Shown: positions 1 through 9,002, counted from the stretch's first letter. The stretch is 64,000 nt of DNA from Desulfobacter postgatei 2ac9 (GCF_000233695.2 NZ_CM001488.1:2250053-2314052); one strand, 5' to 3'. The notes: a model not told the origin generated them from the letters alone. Program-made: numbers and translations.

Positions 1-785
1 TTTGTTGAAGGTAAAGCCTGTTGCAGATGGGTTCAAATAATTCTTTGAGATTGTTCAAGCCGCCTGAAATTGTACCGGCTGAAAATGGGTAAACCAAGCT
101 CCTCATAATGATTTAAAAGACGATTGGTCGGCTGGCAATAACGAAATTTGTTCAACAAAACGTCTGCCCAGATTGAAATTCCGTATGGGCTTTTGGGCAT
201 CAGCTTTGGAGGCATTGGCGCAGTAATCGTTTGAGGCACCCCTTTGCACGAGCATATTTTTGTTCCTGTCTGACGGACAATTCTCCTTGTGTAGGCTTTG
301 ACGTCAACCTCAATAATTTGGGTTTCAGGTCCTGAACTCCCATCAAGTGTATAGGGCAACCCGCAACAAGGGCATACTGGATTTTGGGGAAAACAAGCTT
401 GTTCGTATACTACAGGAAGATCAGGACGCTCTGTCAGGCCGTGACCTTCACTTCCAGGTTGTTGACCACGAGGCCTTTTGTTTTCATTTGATTTTGGATT
501 GGCTTTTTCTGTTTTTGAAGGTCTCTTTTCGGTTTTTTTCCCAAATAATCGGTTTTTCAGATCCCGGATTTGGCCATCTTTTTCTTTTATTTCTTGCTTG
601 AGCCCTTCTTCCCGCAAAAGAGCTTTTTGGTGCATGCCTTTCCAATACCCCACCTGGTTTCTTAATTCCAGATATTCGCTCTCTGGGATTGAAATATATG
701 GCTGTGAATCAGCCTGCAGATCAATAGTCTGACCATCAATTTGATGCATGCACACTGCTGATATTTTTTGACAAGAAGATACCAT
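1..785 (-). pseudogene. IS66-family transposase (TnpC-like), frameshifted and cut by the window edge
   Basis: The frame from 785 down to 33 encodes a coiled-coil N-terminus (about residues 35-80), a linker with GQQPGSEGHG, and a CPCCG...CSCKG zinc-finger region, the order seen in IS66 TnpC proteins. That frame stops at 33. The sequence continues in another frame as LPI-SAGTISGGLNNL...ELFEPI, open to position 1. Removing one base from the A4 run at 82-85 (T4 on the coding strand) joins the frames, so I read this as a single-base indel pseudogene. The catalytic DDE core would lie left of the window. I saw no TnpA/TnpB partners and could not place the terminal repeat. Programmed frameshifting is an alternative but is not usual for IS66 TnpC. 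Confidence 0.8.
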
Positions 786-896
786 GCTTCTTCTTGTATC
801 AATATTTTATGATAGTGTCCCGCTTTTTTTGAGATGGGAGAAAAAATTATTACTAACCCGAATATTTACGTTTATGTGATATGAAAGGCCGGACAA

Positions 897-926
897 TTGA
901 AATACGCTGGCCAAATCCGGTACAAT
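897..926 (+). promoter_or_regulatory. Candidate sigma70-type promoter for the octaheme cytochrome
   Basis: TTGAAA (897-902), an 18-bp spacer and TACAAT (921-926), 30 bp before the cytochrome ATG. A good Shine-Dalgarno (GGAGAGG) follows just before the start. Inferred from consensus match only. Confidence 0.45.
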
Positions 927-956
927 CTGATATAACAGCTTTATTGGAGAGGGATC

Positions 957-1805
957 ATGAAACGATTATTTCTCATTGCAGTACCCTGGTTTGCTTTTGT
1001 TTTAATGGGCGTTGCCCTTGCTGAGGACACTGAGGCTACATTTAAGCTTCCCACTGGTACCATTACCTTGCAGGCCCCTCAGGATGCCGAATACAAGGCC
1101 ACGCTGTCCCCGGTTAGTTTCCCCCATTCCCTTCATTTTTCCTATTCCTGTCAAGCCTGCCATCACAATTGGGATGGAAACGGTCCCATAAAGAGTTGCG
1201 GGACAAGCGGCTGCCATGAAAATTTTTGGGTGCCTAAACCTGATCAGGTGGATGTATCGGAAAATGGCGTAAAATCAATGGTCGGGGCCTTTCATCAGGT
1301 ATGCCGGGACTGCCACAGAAAAGAGGCTGACCAGCAAAAAGCTGCCGGTTCCAAGAGCATTGCTACAGGCCCTGTTGCTTGCGCCGGGTGCCATCCTGAT
1401 CCCCACTCCCAGATTGAGAACAGTGATACAGCGCTCTCAATTCCCCTTGGTGTTATTAACATAGAGGCACCTGAAGGGGTCGAAGCTACAAGGGGTTCTG
1501 TTGGTTTTCCCCACGGACTTCATTTCCAGTTTGCCTGTAAATCGTGTCACCATGACTGGGACGGAGAAAGCGAAGTTGAGGCATGCTCTTCATGCCACAG
1601 TGAAACCGAGCCCTCGGGCACCAGAAATATAAAGGATGAGGCAAACCAGATGTACTATCTGGCTGCCTATCACAATGCCTGCGTTAGCTGCCACCGGGAT
1701 ACCGATAAAAAACGCAAGGCCGCCATGGCGCAGGGCAATATAGACAAAGCGGATCTTCCCAAAGCCGCCCCTGTGAATTGTAAGGGTTGCCACAGAGCAT
1801 CTTAA
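957..1805 (+). CDS. Octaheme cytochrome c3-type protein (two tetraheme repeats)
   Basis: Predicted periplasmic electron carrier of 282 aa. A signal peptide (MKRLFLIAVPWFAFVLMGVALA) is followed by two homologous halves. Each half starts with a PxG-ITL/INIEAP strand and an FPHxLHF motif that can supply distal haem histidines. Haem sites in repeat 1 are CQACH, CGTSGCH (CX4CH), CRDCH and CAGCH; in repeat 2 they are CKSCH, CSSCH, CVSCH and CKGCH. This is the class III (cytochrome c3) pattern, duplicated in tandem. Class III cytochromes shuttle low-potential electrons between hydrogenases or formate dehydrogenases and membrane complexes in sulfate reducers; the partner here is unknown, as no redox complex is adjacent. 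SD GGAGAGG lies 5-6 nt before the ATG. The gene stands alone, with a hairpin terminator downstream. Confidence 0.88.
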   Translation: MKRLFLIAVPWFAFVLMGVALAEDTEATFKLPTGTITLQAPQDAEYKATLSPVSFPHSLHFSYSCQACHHNWDGNGPIKSCGTSGCHENFWVPKPDQVDVSENGVKSMVGAFHQVCRDCHRKEADQQKAAGSKSIATGPVACAGCHPDPHSQIENSDTALSIPLGVINIEAPEGVEATRGSVGFPHGLHFQFACKSCHHDWDGESEVEACSSCHSETEPSGTRNIKDEANQMYYLAAYHNACVSCHRDTDKKRKAAMAQGNIDKADLPKAAPVNCKGCHRAS

Positions 1806-1836
1806 CCCTGATCCGTTCGGGGAGTTAAATAATCAG

Positions 1837-1880
1837 CCCGACAGGTCCCGGTTACCGGGAGCTGCCGGGTTTATTTTGTT
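1837..1880 (+). terminator. Rho-independent terminator after the cytochrome gene
   Basis: Stem CCCG-CAG-TCCCGG (1837-1851), loop TTA, and CCGGGA-CTG-CGGG (1855-1869), then a T-rich tail (1870-1880). It lies between the cytochrome stop and tmk, so tmk probably has its own promoter or depends on read-through. Confidence 0.6.
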
Positions 1881-1882
1881 GT

Positions 1883-2527
1883 ATGAAGGACGTAAGTTTG
1901 GAAAAAGCGAACAAAGGTCGGTTTGTGGTGTTTGAAGGGATTGACGGTTCGGGCAAAACCACACAGGTGGAACTGCTTTGCAAGCGCCTGGCATCAACAG
2001 GATTCCCGATTTATACCACATGCGAACCCACTGACGGGCCTGTGGGGCGTTTGATCCGCCGGATGCTGTCCGGCACTCTCCCGGCAGACCAGCGAACAAT
2101 TGCAAGTCTTTTTGCTGCAGACCGCACCGAACATCTGATGGACCCTGAAACCGGTATCCGGCAGATGGTGGATACCGGTACAATTGTGGTGTGTGACAGG
2201 TATTACTTTTCTTCCTATGCCTATCACAGCCAGTATATGGATATGGAGTGGGTGATCCAGGCCAATCGACTCAATGCCGACATTTTAAAACCGGATATCA
2301 CCCTGTTTATTGATGTTGACCCCCAAATCTGCCTGAAGCGGCTTCAAACCACCAGAAAACATCTTGAAATCTATGAAAAAATAGATATCATGAAGCAGGT
2401 ACGGGCGAATTATTTGGCGGCTTTTAAGCGCTTGGCGCACCAGGAGCATGTGGTTGTGATCGACGGAAATAATTCTGTGGACAACATAGCCAAAGCGGTC
2501 TGGGAGCAAGTCTGCCTTGTAATTTAA
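1883..2527 (+). CDS. tmk: Thymidylate kinase
   Basis: Phosphorylates dTMP to dTDP with ATP (cytosolic, dTTP synthesis). The Walker A loop GIDGSGKTT lies near residues 19-27, and the DR(Y) motif in CDRYYFSSYAY is typical of bacterial Tmk. The dTMP-site segment GPVGRLIRRML and a C-terminal lid region (KRLQTTRKHLEIYEK) are present. The length of 214 aa fits the family. The ATG at 1883 has no clear SD; a TTG at 1898, 7 nt after AAGGA, is an alternative that would shorten the protein by five residues. The downstream DUF3842 gene starts 11 nt after the stop and is probably co-transcribed. Confidence 0.93.
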   Translation: MKDVSLEKANKGRFVVFEGIDGSGKTTQVELLCKRLASTGFPIYTTCEPTDGPVGRLIRRMLSGTLPADQRTIASLFAADRTEHLMDPETGIRQMVDTGTIVVCDRYYFSSYAYHSQYMDMEWVIQANRLNADILKPDITLFIDVDPQICLKRLQTTRKHLEIYEKIDIMKQVRANYLAAFKRLAHQEHVVVIDGNNSVDNIAKAVWEQVCLVI

Positions 2528-2538
2528 CAGGAAAAAAC

Positions 2539-2949
2539 ATGAAAAAAGTGTGTGTTATCGATGGTCAGGGCGGCGGTATCGGATCAACCATAATCAAGCG
2601 GATCAAGGAACGGTTCGAGGAATCCGTTGAGGTGATTGCCCTTGGCACAAATGCCATTGCTACTGCCCAGATGCTTAAAGCCCGTGCCAACAAGGGTGCT
2701 TCCGGCACCAACGCCATTGTGCAGACGGTTAAGAATGCTGATATGATTATCGGCACCGTTGGGATTATCATGCCCCATTCCATGATGGGAGAGGTAACCC
2801 CCCAGATGGCCGAAGCCGTATCATGTTCCCCGGCAAAAAAGGTGCTTTTGCCCTTGTCTCAGGAGAATATTGCCATTGTCGGGATGGTGGGTTCGTCTTT
2901 ACCCCAGCTGGTAGATGAATTGCTGGACGTTTATTTCCCCCTGTCCTAG
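2539..2949 (+). CDS. DUF3842 family protein
   Basis: A 136-aa protein beginning VCVIDGQGGGIGSTII, a glycine-rich loop after a first beta strand as in Rossmann-like folds. A second conserved block is ALGTNAIATAQMLKARANKGASG, and the C-terminal half carries GTVGIIMPHSMMGE and PLSQENIAIVG. I recognise this as the DUF3842 family, common in anaerobes and of unknown function. No catalytic residue can be assigned. SD AGGA sits before the ATG. Its position directly behind tmk may only reflect transcription. Confidence 0.75.
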   Translation: MKKVCVIDGQGGGIGSTIIKRIKERFEESVEVIALGTNAIATAQMLKARANKGASGTNAIVQTVKNADMIIGTVGIIMPHSMMGEVTPQMAEAVSCSPAKKVLLPLSQENIAIVGMVGSSLPQLVDELLDVYFPLS

Positions 2950-3046
2950 CAACGGGTTTGGGTTGTAATTAATATATTTATTGTGGGTGTTTTCCTAAAG
3001 TCGGAATATGGCCCGTTAAAAGATCTAAAGATCAGGAGTGCATATT

Positions 3047-3238
3047 ATGTGTGAAGCAAATGCATATCTCGTGGACAAGAGTGGACAGGAATCGCTGTTT
3101 TTGGAGTCTGTGGACAAGGTGGAGCCCGAAGAAGAGGGTATCCGCCTGGTGTCCATTTTTGGTGAACAAAAATTTATAAAAGGAAAGATTCATTCCCTCT
3201 CCCTGGTGGAGCATAAGGTGTTTATTCAACCTGAATAG
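3047..3238 (+). CDS. CooT family nickel-binding protein
   Basis: A 63-aa protein starting MCEANAYLV. The conserved Cys2 followed by a small SH3-like beta-rich domain (DKVEPEEEGIRLVSIFGEQKF, KGKIHSLSL) matches the CooT family, whose founder binds Ni(II) through Cys2 for CO dehydrogenase maturation. I chose the ATG at 3047 because it follows AGGAG (3034-3038) by 8 nt; an in-frame GTG at 3038 overlaps that SD. No CODH genes are in the window, so a CODH role here is inference; related proteins exist in organisms without the coo operon. Confidence 0.72.
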   Translation: MCEANAYLVDKSGQESLFLESVDKVEPEEEGIRLVSIFGEQKFIKGKIHSLSLVEHKVFIQPE

Positions 3239-3396
3239 AGTCGTGCCTGAAAGGAAATTCGTGTGACGAGAAATTTGCCCGGATGCAACGCGCATAAAAA
3301 CTTAAAACAGAAGCAACCTCGGGGTTGTAAGGATTTTAAATTTTTATGCAACGCCGCAAAGGGGTTACTTTTTGTTCAAACACGATCTATCAAAAA

Positions 3397-4800
3397 TTAC
3401 CACCCAAGGGTCAGGTACGCATGGATGGAGGTGGCTGCAGCACGGCCTGCACCCATGGCAAGGATAACCGTGGCCGCACCCGTAACGATGTCGCCACCGG
3501 CCCAGACAGCTCTTTTGGAAGTCTTGCCGTTGACGGGATTTGCAACAATATTACCCCATTTGTTTAAATTCAGGTCCGGGGTGCTATTGGTGAGCAGCGG
3601 GTTGGCGTTGGATCCCGCAGCCACGACAACCAGATCACACTCTATTTTGAACTCGCTGCCTTCAATGGGCACAGGACGGCGGCGGCCGGAAGCATCAGGG
3701 TCCCCCAGTTCCATTTTCAGACATTCCATGCCGGTTAACCTTCCATTTTCATCTCCGAGGAATTGGGTGGGATTGGTTAAAAGCATAAATTCAATTTTTT
3801 CCTCTTCCGCATGGTGCAGTTCCTCGTTTCTTGCGGGCATCTCATCCCTGGATCGTCTGTAAACAACCTTGACCGACTCTGCCCCTAAACGCATGGCGGT
3901 TCTGGCAGAGTCCATGGCCACGTTGCCTGCGCCAAGCACCACGACATGCTTACCCCGGGCAATGGGGGTGTCATATTTCGGGAATAGATACCCTTTCATC
4001 AGGTTGGTCCGGGTCAGGTACTCATTGGCCGAATAAATACCTATGAGGTTTTCGCCGGGCAGGTTCATGAATTTGGGGAGCCCTGCACCTACGCCGATGT
4101 ATACCGCATCATAACCTTCATCAAACAGTTCGTCGACGGTGACGGTGGCACCGATGACCGTGTTGCATTCAATCTTTGCCCCCATTTTTTCAAGGGTGGC
4201 CACTTCCGATGCAACGATCTCCTTGGGCAGACGGAATTCGGGAATACCGTACACCAGAACCCCGCCGGGTTTGTGAAATGCTTCAAAGATAGTGACATCA
4301 TGGCCTTTGGCCAGAAGATCTCCGGCAACGGTCAGTCCGGAGGGGCCGGAACCGATAACCGCCACTTTTTTGCCGGTTTTTTTCGCTACAGCCGGTATTT
4401 CACCGGTACCGTGGTTACGTTCCCAGTCCGCAGCAAAGCGTTCAAGATAACCAATGGCAACAGGTTTTTCTTTTTTGCCGAGAAGGCATTTGCCTTCACA
4501 TTGTTCTTCCTGGGGACAGACCCTACCGCAGACTGCGGGAAGGGCATTACGTTCCCAAAGTTTTCGGGCGGCCGCAGAAAAATCACCCTCAGCTATGCAT
4601 TTTATAAACGCAGGAATGGATACGGAAACCGGGCATCCATCCATGCAGGCAGGTTTTTTGCACTGCAGGCAGCGTTTGGCTTCGGTTATTGCCATCTCTT
4701 CGGTAAGACCTAGGGGAACTTCTAAAAAATTTCTGCGCCTGACGTCCGGGTCTTGCTCCGGCATCACTACACGATCAACTTTATCTTTTTTATCAGTCAT
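3397..4800 (-). CDS. nfnB: NfnB: NADPH-binding subunit of NADH-dependent ferredoxin:NADP+ oxidoreductase (GltD-like)
   Basis: 467 aa. The N-terminal Fe-S domain has CLQC-KPACMDGCP and CGRVCPQEEQCEGKC, which ligate two [4Fe-4S] clusters. It is followed by the FAD Rossmann motif GSGPSGLTVAGDLL and a second nucleotide site, VVVLGAGNVAMDSA, with arginines (VVYRRSRDEMPAR) typical of NADP(H) binding. This is the GltD-like fold also found in glutamate synthase small subunits. The adjacent NfnA homologue and absence of gltB argue for the flavin-based bifurcating complex NfnAB, which couples ferredoxin and NADH to NADP+ in anaerobes. It lies 32 nt behind nfnA. Confidence 0.85.
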   Translation of the reverse strand: MTDKKDKVDRVVMPEQDPDVRRRNFLEVPLGLTEEMAITEAKRCLQCKKPACMDGCPVSVSIPAFIKCIAEGDFSAAARKLWERNALPAVCGRVCPQEEQCEGKCLLGKKEKPVAIGYLERFAADWERNHGTGEIPAVAKKTGKKVAVIGSGPSGLTVAGDLLAKGHDVTIFEAFHKPGGVLVYGIPEFRLPKEIVASEVATLEKMGAKIECNTVIGATVTVDELFDEGYDAVYIGVGAGLPKFMNLPGENLIGIYSANEYLTRTNLMKGYLFPKYDTPIARGKHVVVLGAGNVAMDSARTAMRLGAESVKVVYRRSRDEMPARNEELHHAEEEKIEFMLLTNPTQFLGDENGRLTGMECLKMELGDPDASGRRRPVPIEGSEFKIECDLVVVAAGSNANPLLTNSTPDLNLNKWGNIVANPVNGKTSKRAVWAGGDIVTGAATVILAMGAGRAAATSIHAYLTLGW

Positions 4801-4832
4801 TTATCTCTCCATATATCCCAGAAACGGGCGCA

Positions 4833-5672
4833 TTAATTTGCATCACATTTGCATTTGTTGTAAGCATCCATGGACTGTTTTTCAACCTCCCTATATGATG
4901 CAAGTCGTTTGGCTAGTCCATCAAAATCTACCTGGTGCCCGTCAAATTCAGGGCCGTCCACGCAGGCAAATTTAGTCTTCCCGCCTACTGATACTCGACA
5001 TCCGCCGCACATGCCTGTGCCGTCCACCATGATGGGGTTCAGGCTGACCATGGTCTTGACGCCTTTTTCCTTGGTGATCAGGCTGCAGAATTTCATCATG
5101 GGAATGGGACCAATGGCTACAACCAGGGCAATATCCTCTTTTTCAATGGTCTCCTTGAGCACATCCGTAACAAATCCGTGATGGCCCTTGGAACCGTCAT
5201 CGGTGCAAATATGCAGGGTATGGGAGGCTTCCCGCATCTTTTCTTCCAGGATGAGCAGATCATAAGTTCTGGAACCCAGAATGGCTATGACCTCGTTACC
5301 GGCTTCCTTCATTGCCCGTGCGATGGGATGCAGTACGGCAATACCGGTGCCGCCGCCTACGCAGACGACCTTTCCTATCTTTTCAATATGCGTAGGCGCA
5401 CCCAAGGGACCAATGAGGGCATAGTATTTTTCACCAACTTTAAGATCCTTGAACCGGGCTGTGGATTTGCCGACAACCATGTAAATAATTGTGATGGTTC
5501 CTTTTTCAGGGTTCGTGTCTGCCATGGTCAACGGGATACGTTCGCCGGTTTCGTCTGCCTGAAGAATGACAAACTGGCCGGGTTTGGCCTTTTTGGCTAT
5601 GCGGGGCGCTTCTATTTCGTTGAGGATAATGGTTCCCTGAGCCAATTCCTCACGATGCACTATTTTTGCCAT
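4833..5672 (-). CDS. nfnA: NfnA: FAD/NAD-binding subunit of the bifurcating transhydrogenase (sulfide dehydrogenase-like)
   Basis: 279 aa. Beta-barrel FAD domain (residues 1-100, with RIPLTMAD), NAD-binding domain with VCVGGGTGIAVLHPIA near residue 105, and a C-terminal [2Fe-2S] site MCGGCRVSVGG...FACVDGPEFDGH. This is the dihydroorotate dehydrogenase electron-transfer subunit fold, as in NfnA/SudB. The next gene is NfnB, so the pair forms the cytosolic complex that makes NADPH from NADH and reduced ferredoxin. The start is backed by AGGAGG about 7 nt upstream. The C-terminus adds a short Cys-rich tail (KCKCD) whose role is unclear. Confidence 0.85.
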   Translation of the reverse strand: MAKIVHREELAQGTIILNEIEAPRIAKKAKPGQFVILQADETGERIPLTMADTNPEKGTITIIYMVVGKSTARFKDLKVGEKYYALIGPLGAPTHIEKIGKVVCVGGGTGIAVLHPIARAMKEAGNEVIAILGSRTYDLLILEEKMREASHTLHICTDDGSKGHHGFVTDVLKETIEKEDIALVVAIGPIPMMKFCSLITKEKGVKTMVSLNPIMVDGTGMCGGCRVSVGGKTKFACVDGPEFDGHQVDFDGLAKRLASYREVEKQSMDAYNKCKCDAN

Positions 5673-6107
5673 TATTATCCTCCTGATTTGGGTGTTGAAT
5701 ATAATTTATAAAGGCAAATGTCATTAATAAATTAGGTAAATATTTATCTTATTGAACACTTTGTCTAAAATCAAGTAGAAACCCGGTATAGAATTGTACA
5801 TAATTATTTAAATCAAGAAAAAAAATGTAAAATTATGTTGTTTTTAGCGACTTTTTTGCGTAGAAAAAAAATTAGGAATAAGCACGAAATAAGACGCCCG
5901 ATTAGAATTTTTAAATGTATGGTCTATGATGGCCTTTTTTTAATGCTCAGGTGGTTTACGACTCATTCCTTGCAGTCATGACGCTGTTTGGCAGTTTCTT
6001 TCAGAGAAAGACAACAAACACCATTCTTGTGAAAGCAAAATGAAAAAATGTTAAGAGATGATCAAGTGAAGATGTTAATTTAACAAAAAACAAAAGGAGA
6101 TAAAACA
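5673..6107. other. AT-rich divergent intergenic region
   Basis: About 435 bp between nfnA (minus) and the rhodanese lipoprotein (plus), strongly AT-rich. It contains the candidate nfn promoter, a TAAATATTTA palindrome near 5737, and AAAGGAG before the plus-strand gene. I see no ORF or RNA gene in it. Confidence 0.6.
5746..5774 (-). promoter_or_regulatory. Candidate promoter for nfnAB
   Basis: On the minus strand TTGATT (5774-5769), 17-bp spacer, TAAGAT (5751-5746), about 75 bp before the nfnA start. Consensus match only. Confidence 0.4.
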
Positions 6108-6758
6108 ATGAAAAATTCTTTCAAGTTACTGCTTTTTTGCACGGTTGTTTTGTTTTTGTCGTGTACGGGATGCACAACAACTTCAAAAAATACAACTCAT
6201 CAAATTATCCAACATCAGCATAAAGACGTTAATTGCTCTGAATATTATCAGTACAAAACAAAATTAAATCATGAAGGATTCGATATTACACCATCTCAAG
6301 CTTATGAAATGGTAATGGATAATCCAAAACATACTTTTATCATTGATGCTAGAACTCCTGCCGAGTACGCATTCATAGGGCACCCAACAGGCTCTTATAA
6401 TATTCCTTTAAAATTTTCAACCAATGAAATAGAAGAAAAAAATGGACACCTTCAGCCCAAAATGACTACAAATAATAACTTTGGAAAGGATCTTTTAGCC
6501 AAATTTAATCCATCAACAGACACGCTCATATTTATGTGTCGTAGTGGAAAAAGAAGCTGTCTGGCTTGTGATGAAGCTATCAAGGTTGGTTTTTCTAAAG
6601 AAAAGCTTTTTAGTCTGCTGGGTGGATTTGAAGGCGATAAAGTAAAAAATAAAAACAGCGCATTTTATGGACAGAGAAAAGTTGGGGGATGGGTAAATGA
6701 AGGTCTGCCATGGGATGATAAGCTATATTCAAATTTAGCTTATATGCCGTCTAACTAG
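6108..6758 (+). CDS. Exported rhodanese-domain protein, probable lipoprotein
   Basis: 216 aa. The N-terminus is a signal sequence ending FLSCTGC, a somewhat non-canonical lipobox with Cys at two possible positions. The mature part is a single rhodanese domain: FIIDARTPAEYAFIGHPTGSYNIP and an active-site loop CRSGKRS (Cys followed by a six-residue loop), then the family's usual GGFEGD and GGWVNEGLPW ending. The predicted activity is sulfurtransfer or persulfide carriage on the outer face of the inner membrane. It is clearly more AT-rich than its neighbours, which suggests recent acquisition. SD AAAGGAG is well placed. The gene stands alone between an AT-rich spacer and a bidirectional terminator. 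Confidence 0.82.
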   Translation: MKNSFKLLLFCTVVLFLSCTGCTTTSKNTTHQIIQHQHKDVNCSEYYQYKTKLNHEGFDITPSQAYEMVMDNPKHTFIIDARTPAEYAFIGHPTGSYNIPLKFSTNEIEEKNGHLQPKMTTNNNFGKDLLAKFNPSTDTLIFMCRSGKRSCLACDEAIKVGFSKEKLFSLLGGFEGDKVKNKNSAFYGQRKVGGWVNEGLPWDDKLYSNLAYMPSN

Positions 6759-6801
6759 GCGTATGATAAAATAATAGCTTTCCGGCTGGTTGTCTTTCCA
6801 C

Positions 6802-6839
6802 AAAAAAAGCGCCTGATCAGTTATGATCAGGCGCTTTTT
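6802..6839. terminator. Bidirectional rho-independent terminator
   Basis: AGCGCCTGATCA (6808-6819), loop GTTA, TGATCAGGCGCT (6824-6835), flanked by A7 and T4 so that it can act on both strands. It separates the convergent rhodanese gene and pckG. Confidence 0.9.
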
Positions 6840-6906
6840 GATTACAGCCGATTCATCAATTGCCAAACAAGCGCCTACGCTTCAAAATATATTTATACTG
6901 TCAGTA

Positions 6907-8850
6907 TCAATGCAGGTTTTCAAAATAATCCGGCATAATGACATTCCCTGCTTTTTTCTTCAGATCCAGAAGGGCTGTTTTTTGAGTTGCCAGGATTTCA
7001 AACAGTTTTTTCGGAATATTCTCTTCCTTTGCATATGCCTTTTCCTGAAGTTCAATGCGCTGGATAATTTTTACCGTGTACAGAGCAAACTGCATGTCAT
7101 AAAGGGACCTGGGATAGTCCTTGTCAATGATTTGCTTAAACAGCTTAGCCAGATCATTGTAGGCGGGCAGGTTGCCGATGGGGGTGGGCAGGTATTCAAC
7201 TTCGTTATGGGCATATCTTTCCAGCCAGGCCAGCCACACTTTGACATCCCGTTTCTCTCCGAGAAGCTTGTCTGAATCGCCGCCCCTGGCCCGGTGGGTC
7301 AGAAAATAGTTCAGACCTGCCATAACCGGCTTGAAAGGTTTGCTGATGTCAGGGTTATTGAAGAATTTGAACTGGGCATCCATGTAATCACCTAACGCAC
7401 CGGGGATAAAGGGAGCGTTGGCCCATGGTGCGCGTTTAATGCCTGTGACCCCGACCTCTGTGGCCGTGGTCGCAGATACTATACATGCGCCGATGACCAC
7501 ACCGGCATCCGGGGTCTTTGCCACCCACACCGGCGGCATGGTGTCCTCGTCCCTGCCTGAATATGTAAATATCCGTGTGACCACGCCTTTCGGGTTGGCT
7601 GCTTCAGGCGAGTAGTTGTCAAGATTTTTCGAAGCCAGGGTGTATCTGGAATTGGGATGGGATATGGGGATGGGTTCTGCTTTCTCATTGGTTTTTCCCT
7701 GGTACCATTCACCCTGGAAGTTGATTCCTTTTTCAGGGGCAGGTTCCATATTGCCAATCCAGTGGGGTTTGGATTTTTCATCGACAAGGACATTTGACCA
7801 GATCACTTCGTATCCAGGCTGCCGCAATACTTTCATTAATAAAGGATCACCTTCAGCGTTCACACCTTCCACAATTCCAAATATCCCGTTTTCCGGGTTT
7901 ATGGTTCGGATGCTGCCGTCTTGGGCAATCCACATCTGGGCCAGGTCATCGCCTATAAACACATTTCCGGCCATGGCTGTGGTTGTTTTTCCGCATCCGG
8001 AAGGCGCTGCGCCTGCACACCAGGTGGTCCGGCCATCCGGTCCGCTGATGCCCGTAATAAACATATGTTCGGACAACTCCCTGCCCCGGTCCCGGTATAC
8101 GGCTTTGTCCACGGCAAATCTGTGATTGCCCTTTTTAAGCAGGAGGGTATTGCCGGCATAGGTACATTTCCAGGCATAGGTGGTCTGGTATTTCCGGTCC
8201 ATGAACACGCGCGCATGGGGAAGATCCTCGGTACGATTCAGGCCTTCGGAGTGTACATTTGTGAAAAAATATCCTTTTTGCTCAACTTCGTGGTCGAAAT
8301 CATTAAAGGCGTTTCGGTAAAGCAGCTCTGCACTGTGGGATATATAGGCTGAGGATGTCAGCTCTAAGGCGGGGTTGGATACAGGGGATCCCACAGGTCC
8401 TCTCATGTAAAATCCTACAATCATGGTCAGATTTTCCATGATGCCGGACATATTGCTTTCAATTTCTTTTACCGCTTGTTCGGGGGGCATGCGGTTGGCA
8501 AGGCTGGATACCAGGTCCTCGGGTTCGGCAATGTAATAGGTGCGGTCCACGATCCTTCCCTGTTCACCGGCCAGATCAAAATGGATGGTGTGCCCGTCCA
8601 TCGCAAGGGCGCGTTCCTCGCCCTTTTCAATGGAAATTTTCCGGATGGCATCCTTGTCTTCTTCCGATCCGGTATTGATAAATACTTTTGACGGCCTGCA
8701 AAGAACAATGGCGTTGGCGATACGGATCAGTACATCCGGGTGTTTGATCTTGGCAATTTTTGCCAATTGTGTACGGTCAAGTTTTGATGCAAACAGATTT
8801 AGGGCCTGATCGGGAGAACTGATTTTCCCAAGGGTATGTAAAGGGTCCAT
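6907..8850 (-). CDS. pckG: Phosphoenolpyruvate carboxykinase (GTP)
   Basis: 647 aa, within the range of GTP-dependent PEPCKs. The P-loop reads APSGCGKTTTAM, a variant of the usual FPSACGKTNLAM. The upstream hypervariable/Cys loop region is TTWCAGAAPSG, and the metal-binding motif is FIGDDLAQMW. The N-terminal PEP-binding part contains YYIAEPEDL and MRGPVGSP. The enzyme interconverts oxaloacetate and PEP; in an anaerobe with PPDK nearby it would serve gluconeogenesis or anaplerosis. The ATG has no strong SD. It shares a terminator with the convergent rhodanese gene and a divergent promoter region with the PHP gene. Confidence 0.93.
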   Translation of the reverse strand: MDPLHTLGKISSPDQALNLFASKLDRTQLAKIAKIKHPDVLIRIANAIVLCRPSKVFINTGSEEDKDAIRKISIEKGEERALAMDGHTIHFDLAGEQGRIVDRTYYIAEPEDLVSSLANRMPPEQAVKEIESNMSGIMENLTMIVGFYMRGPVGSPVSNPALELTSSAYISHSAELLYRNAFNDFDHEVEQKGYFFTNVHSEGLNRTEDLPHARVFMDRKYQTTYAWKCTYAGNTLLLKKGNHRFAVDKAVYRDRGRELSEHMFITGISGPDGRTTWCAGAAPSGCGKTTTAMAGNVFIGDDLAQMWIAQDGSIRTINPENGIFGIVEGVNAEGDPLLMKVLRQPGYEVIWSNVLVDEKSKPHWIGNMEPAPEKGINFQGEWYQGKTNEKAEPIPISHPNSRYTLASKNLDNYSPEAANPKGVVTRIFTYSGRDEDTMPPVWVAKTPDAGVVIGACIVSATTATEVGVTGIKRAPWANAPFIPGALGDYMDAQFKFFNNPDISKPFKPVMAGLNYFLTHRARGGDSDKLLGEKRDVKVWLAWLERYAHNEVEYLPTPIGNLPAYNDLAKLFKQIIDKDYPRSLYDMQFALYTVKIIQRIELQEKAYAKEENIPKKLFEILATQKTALLDLKKKAGNVIMPDYFENLH

Positions 8851-8990
8851 AAGTAATTAAGTCCAGATGGTTATGGAGTGTCAATGTTTAAATCCTCATT
8901 TCTATCATTTAATCTATCAAAAACAAATAAAATATTACAAATTGGTTAAAAAAAGAAAAGATGTCCGGGCAGGGATAAATTATGATAAAA

Positions 8991-9002
8991 CAATGAACAT
9001 TG
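8991..9002. promoter_or_regulatory. Palindromic operator-like site before the PHP gene
   Basis: CAATG-AA-CATTG abuts a TATAAT -10 element (9003-9008), which has a weak -35 (TTATGA, 8980-8985) at 17-bp spacing. The palindrome lies between the -35 and the -10, where a repressor or activator could act. Confidence 0.4.

Noticed and set aside
3313-3328. CAACC-TCGG-GGTTG hairpin after the nfnB stop
   Set aside because: Only 5-6 bp of stem without a good T-run; too weak to call a terminator.
3263-3862. Plus-strand frame overlapping the nfnB 3' end
   Set aside because: Antisense to conserved nfnB sequence and without SD.
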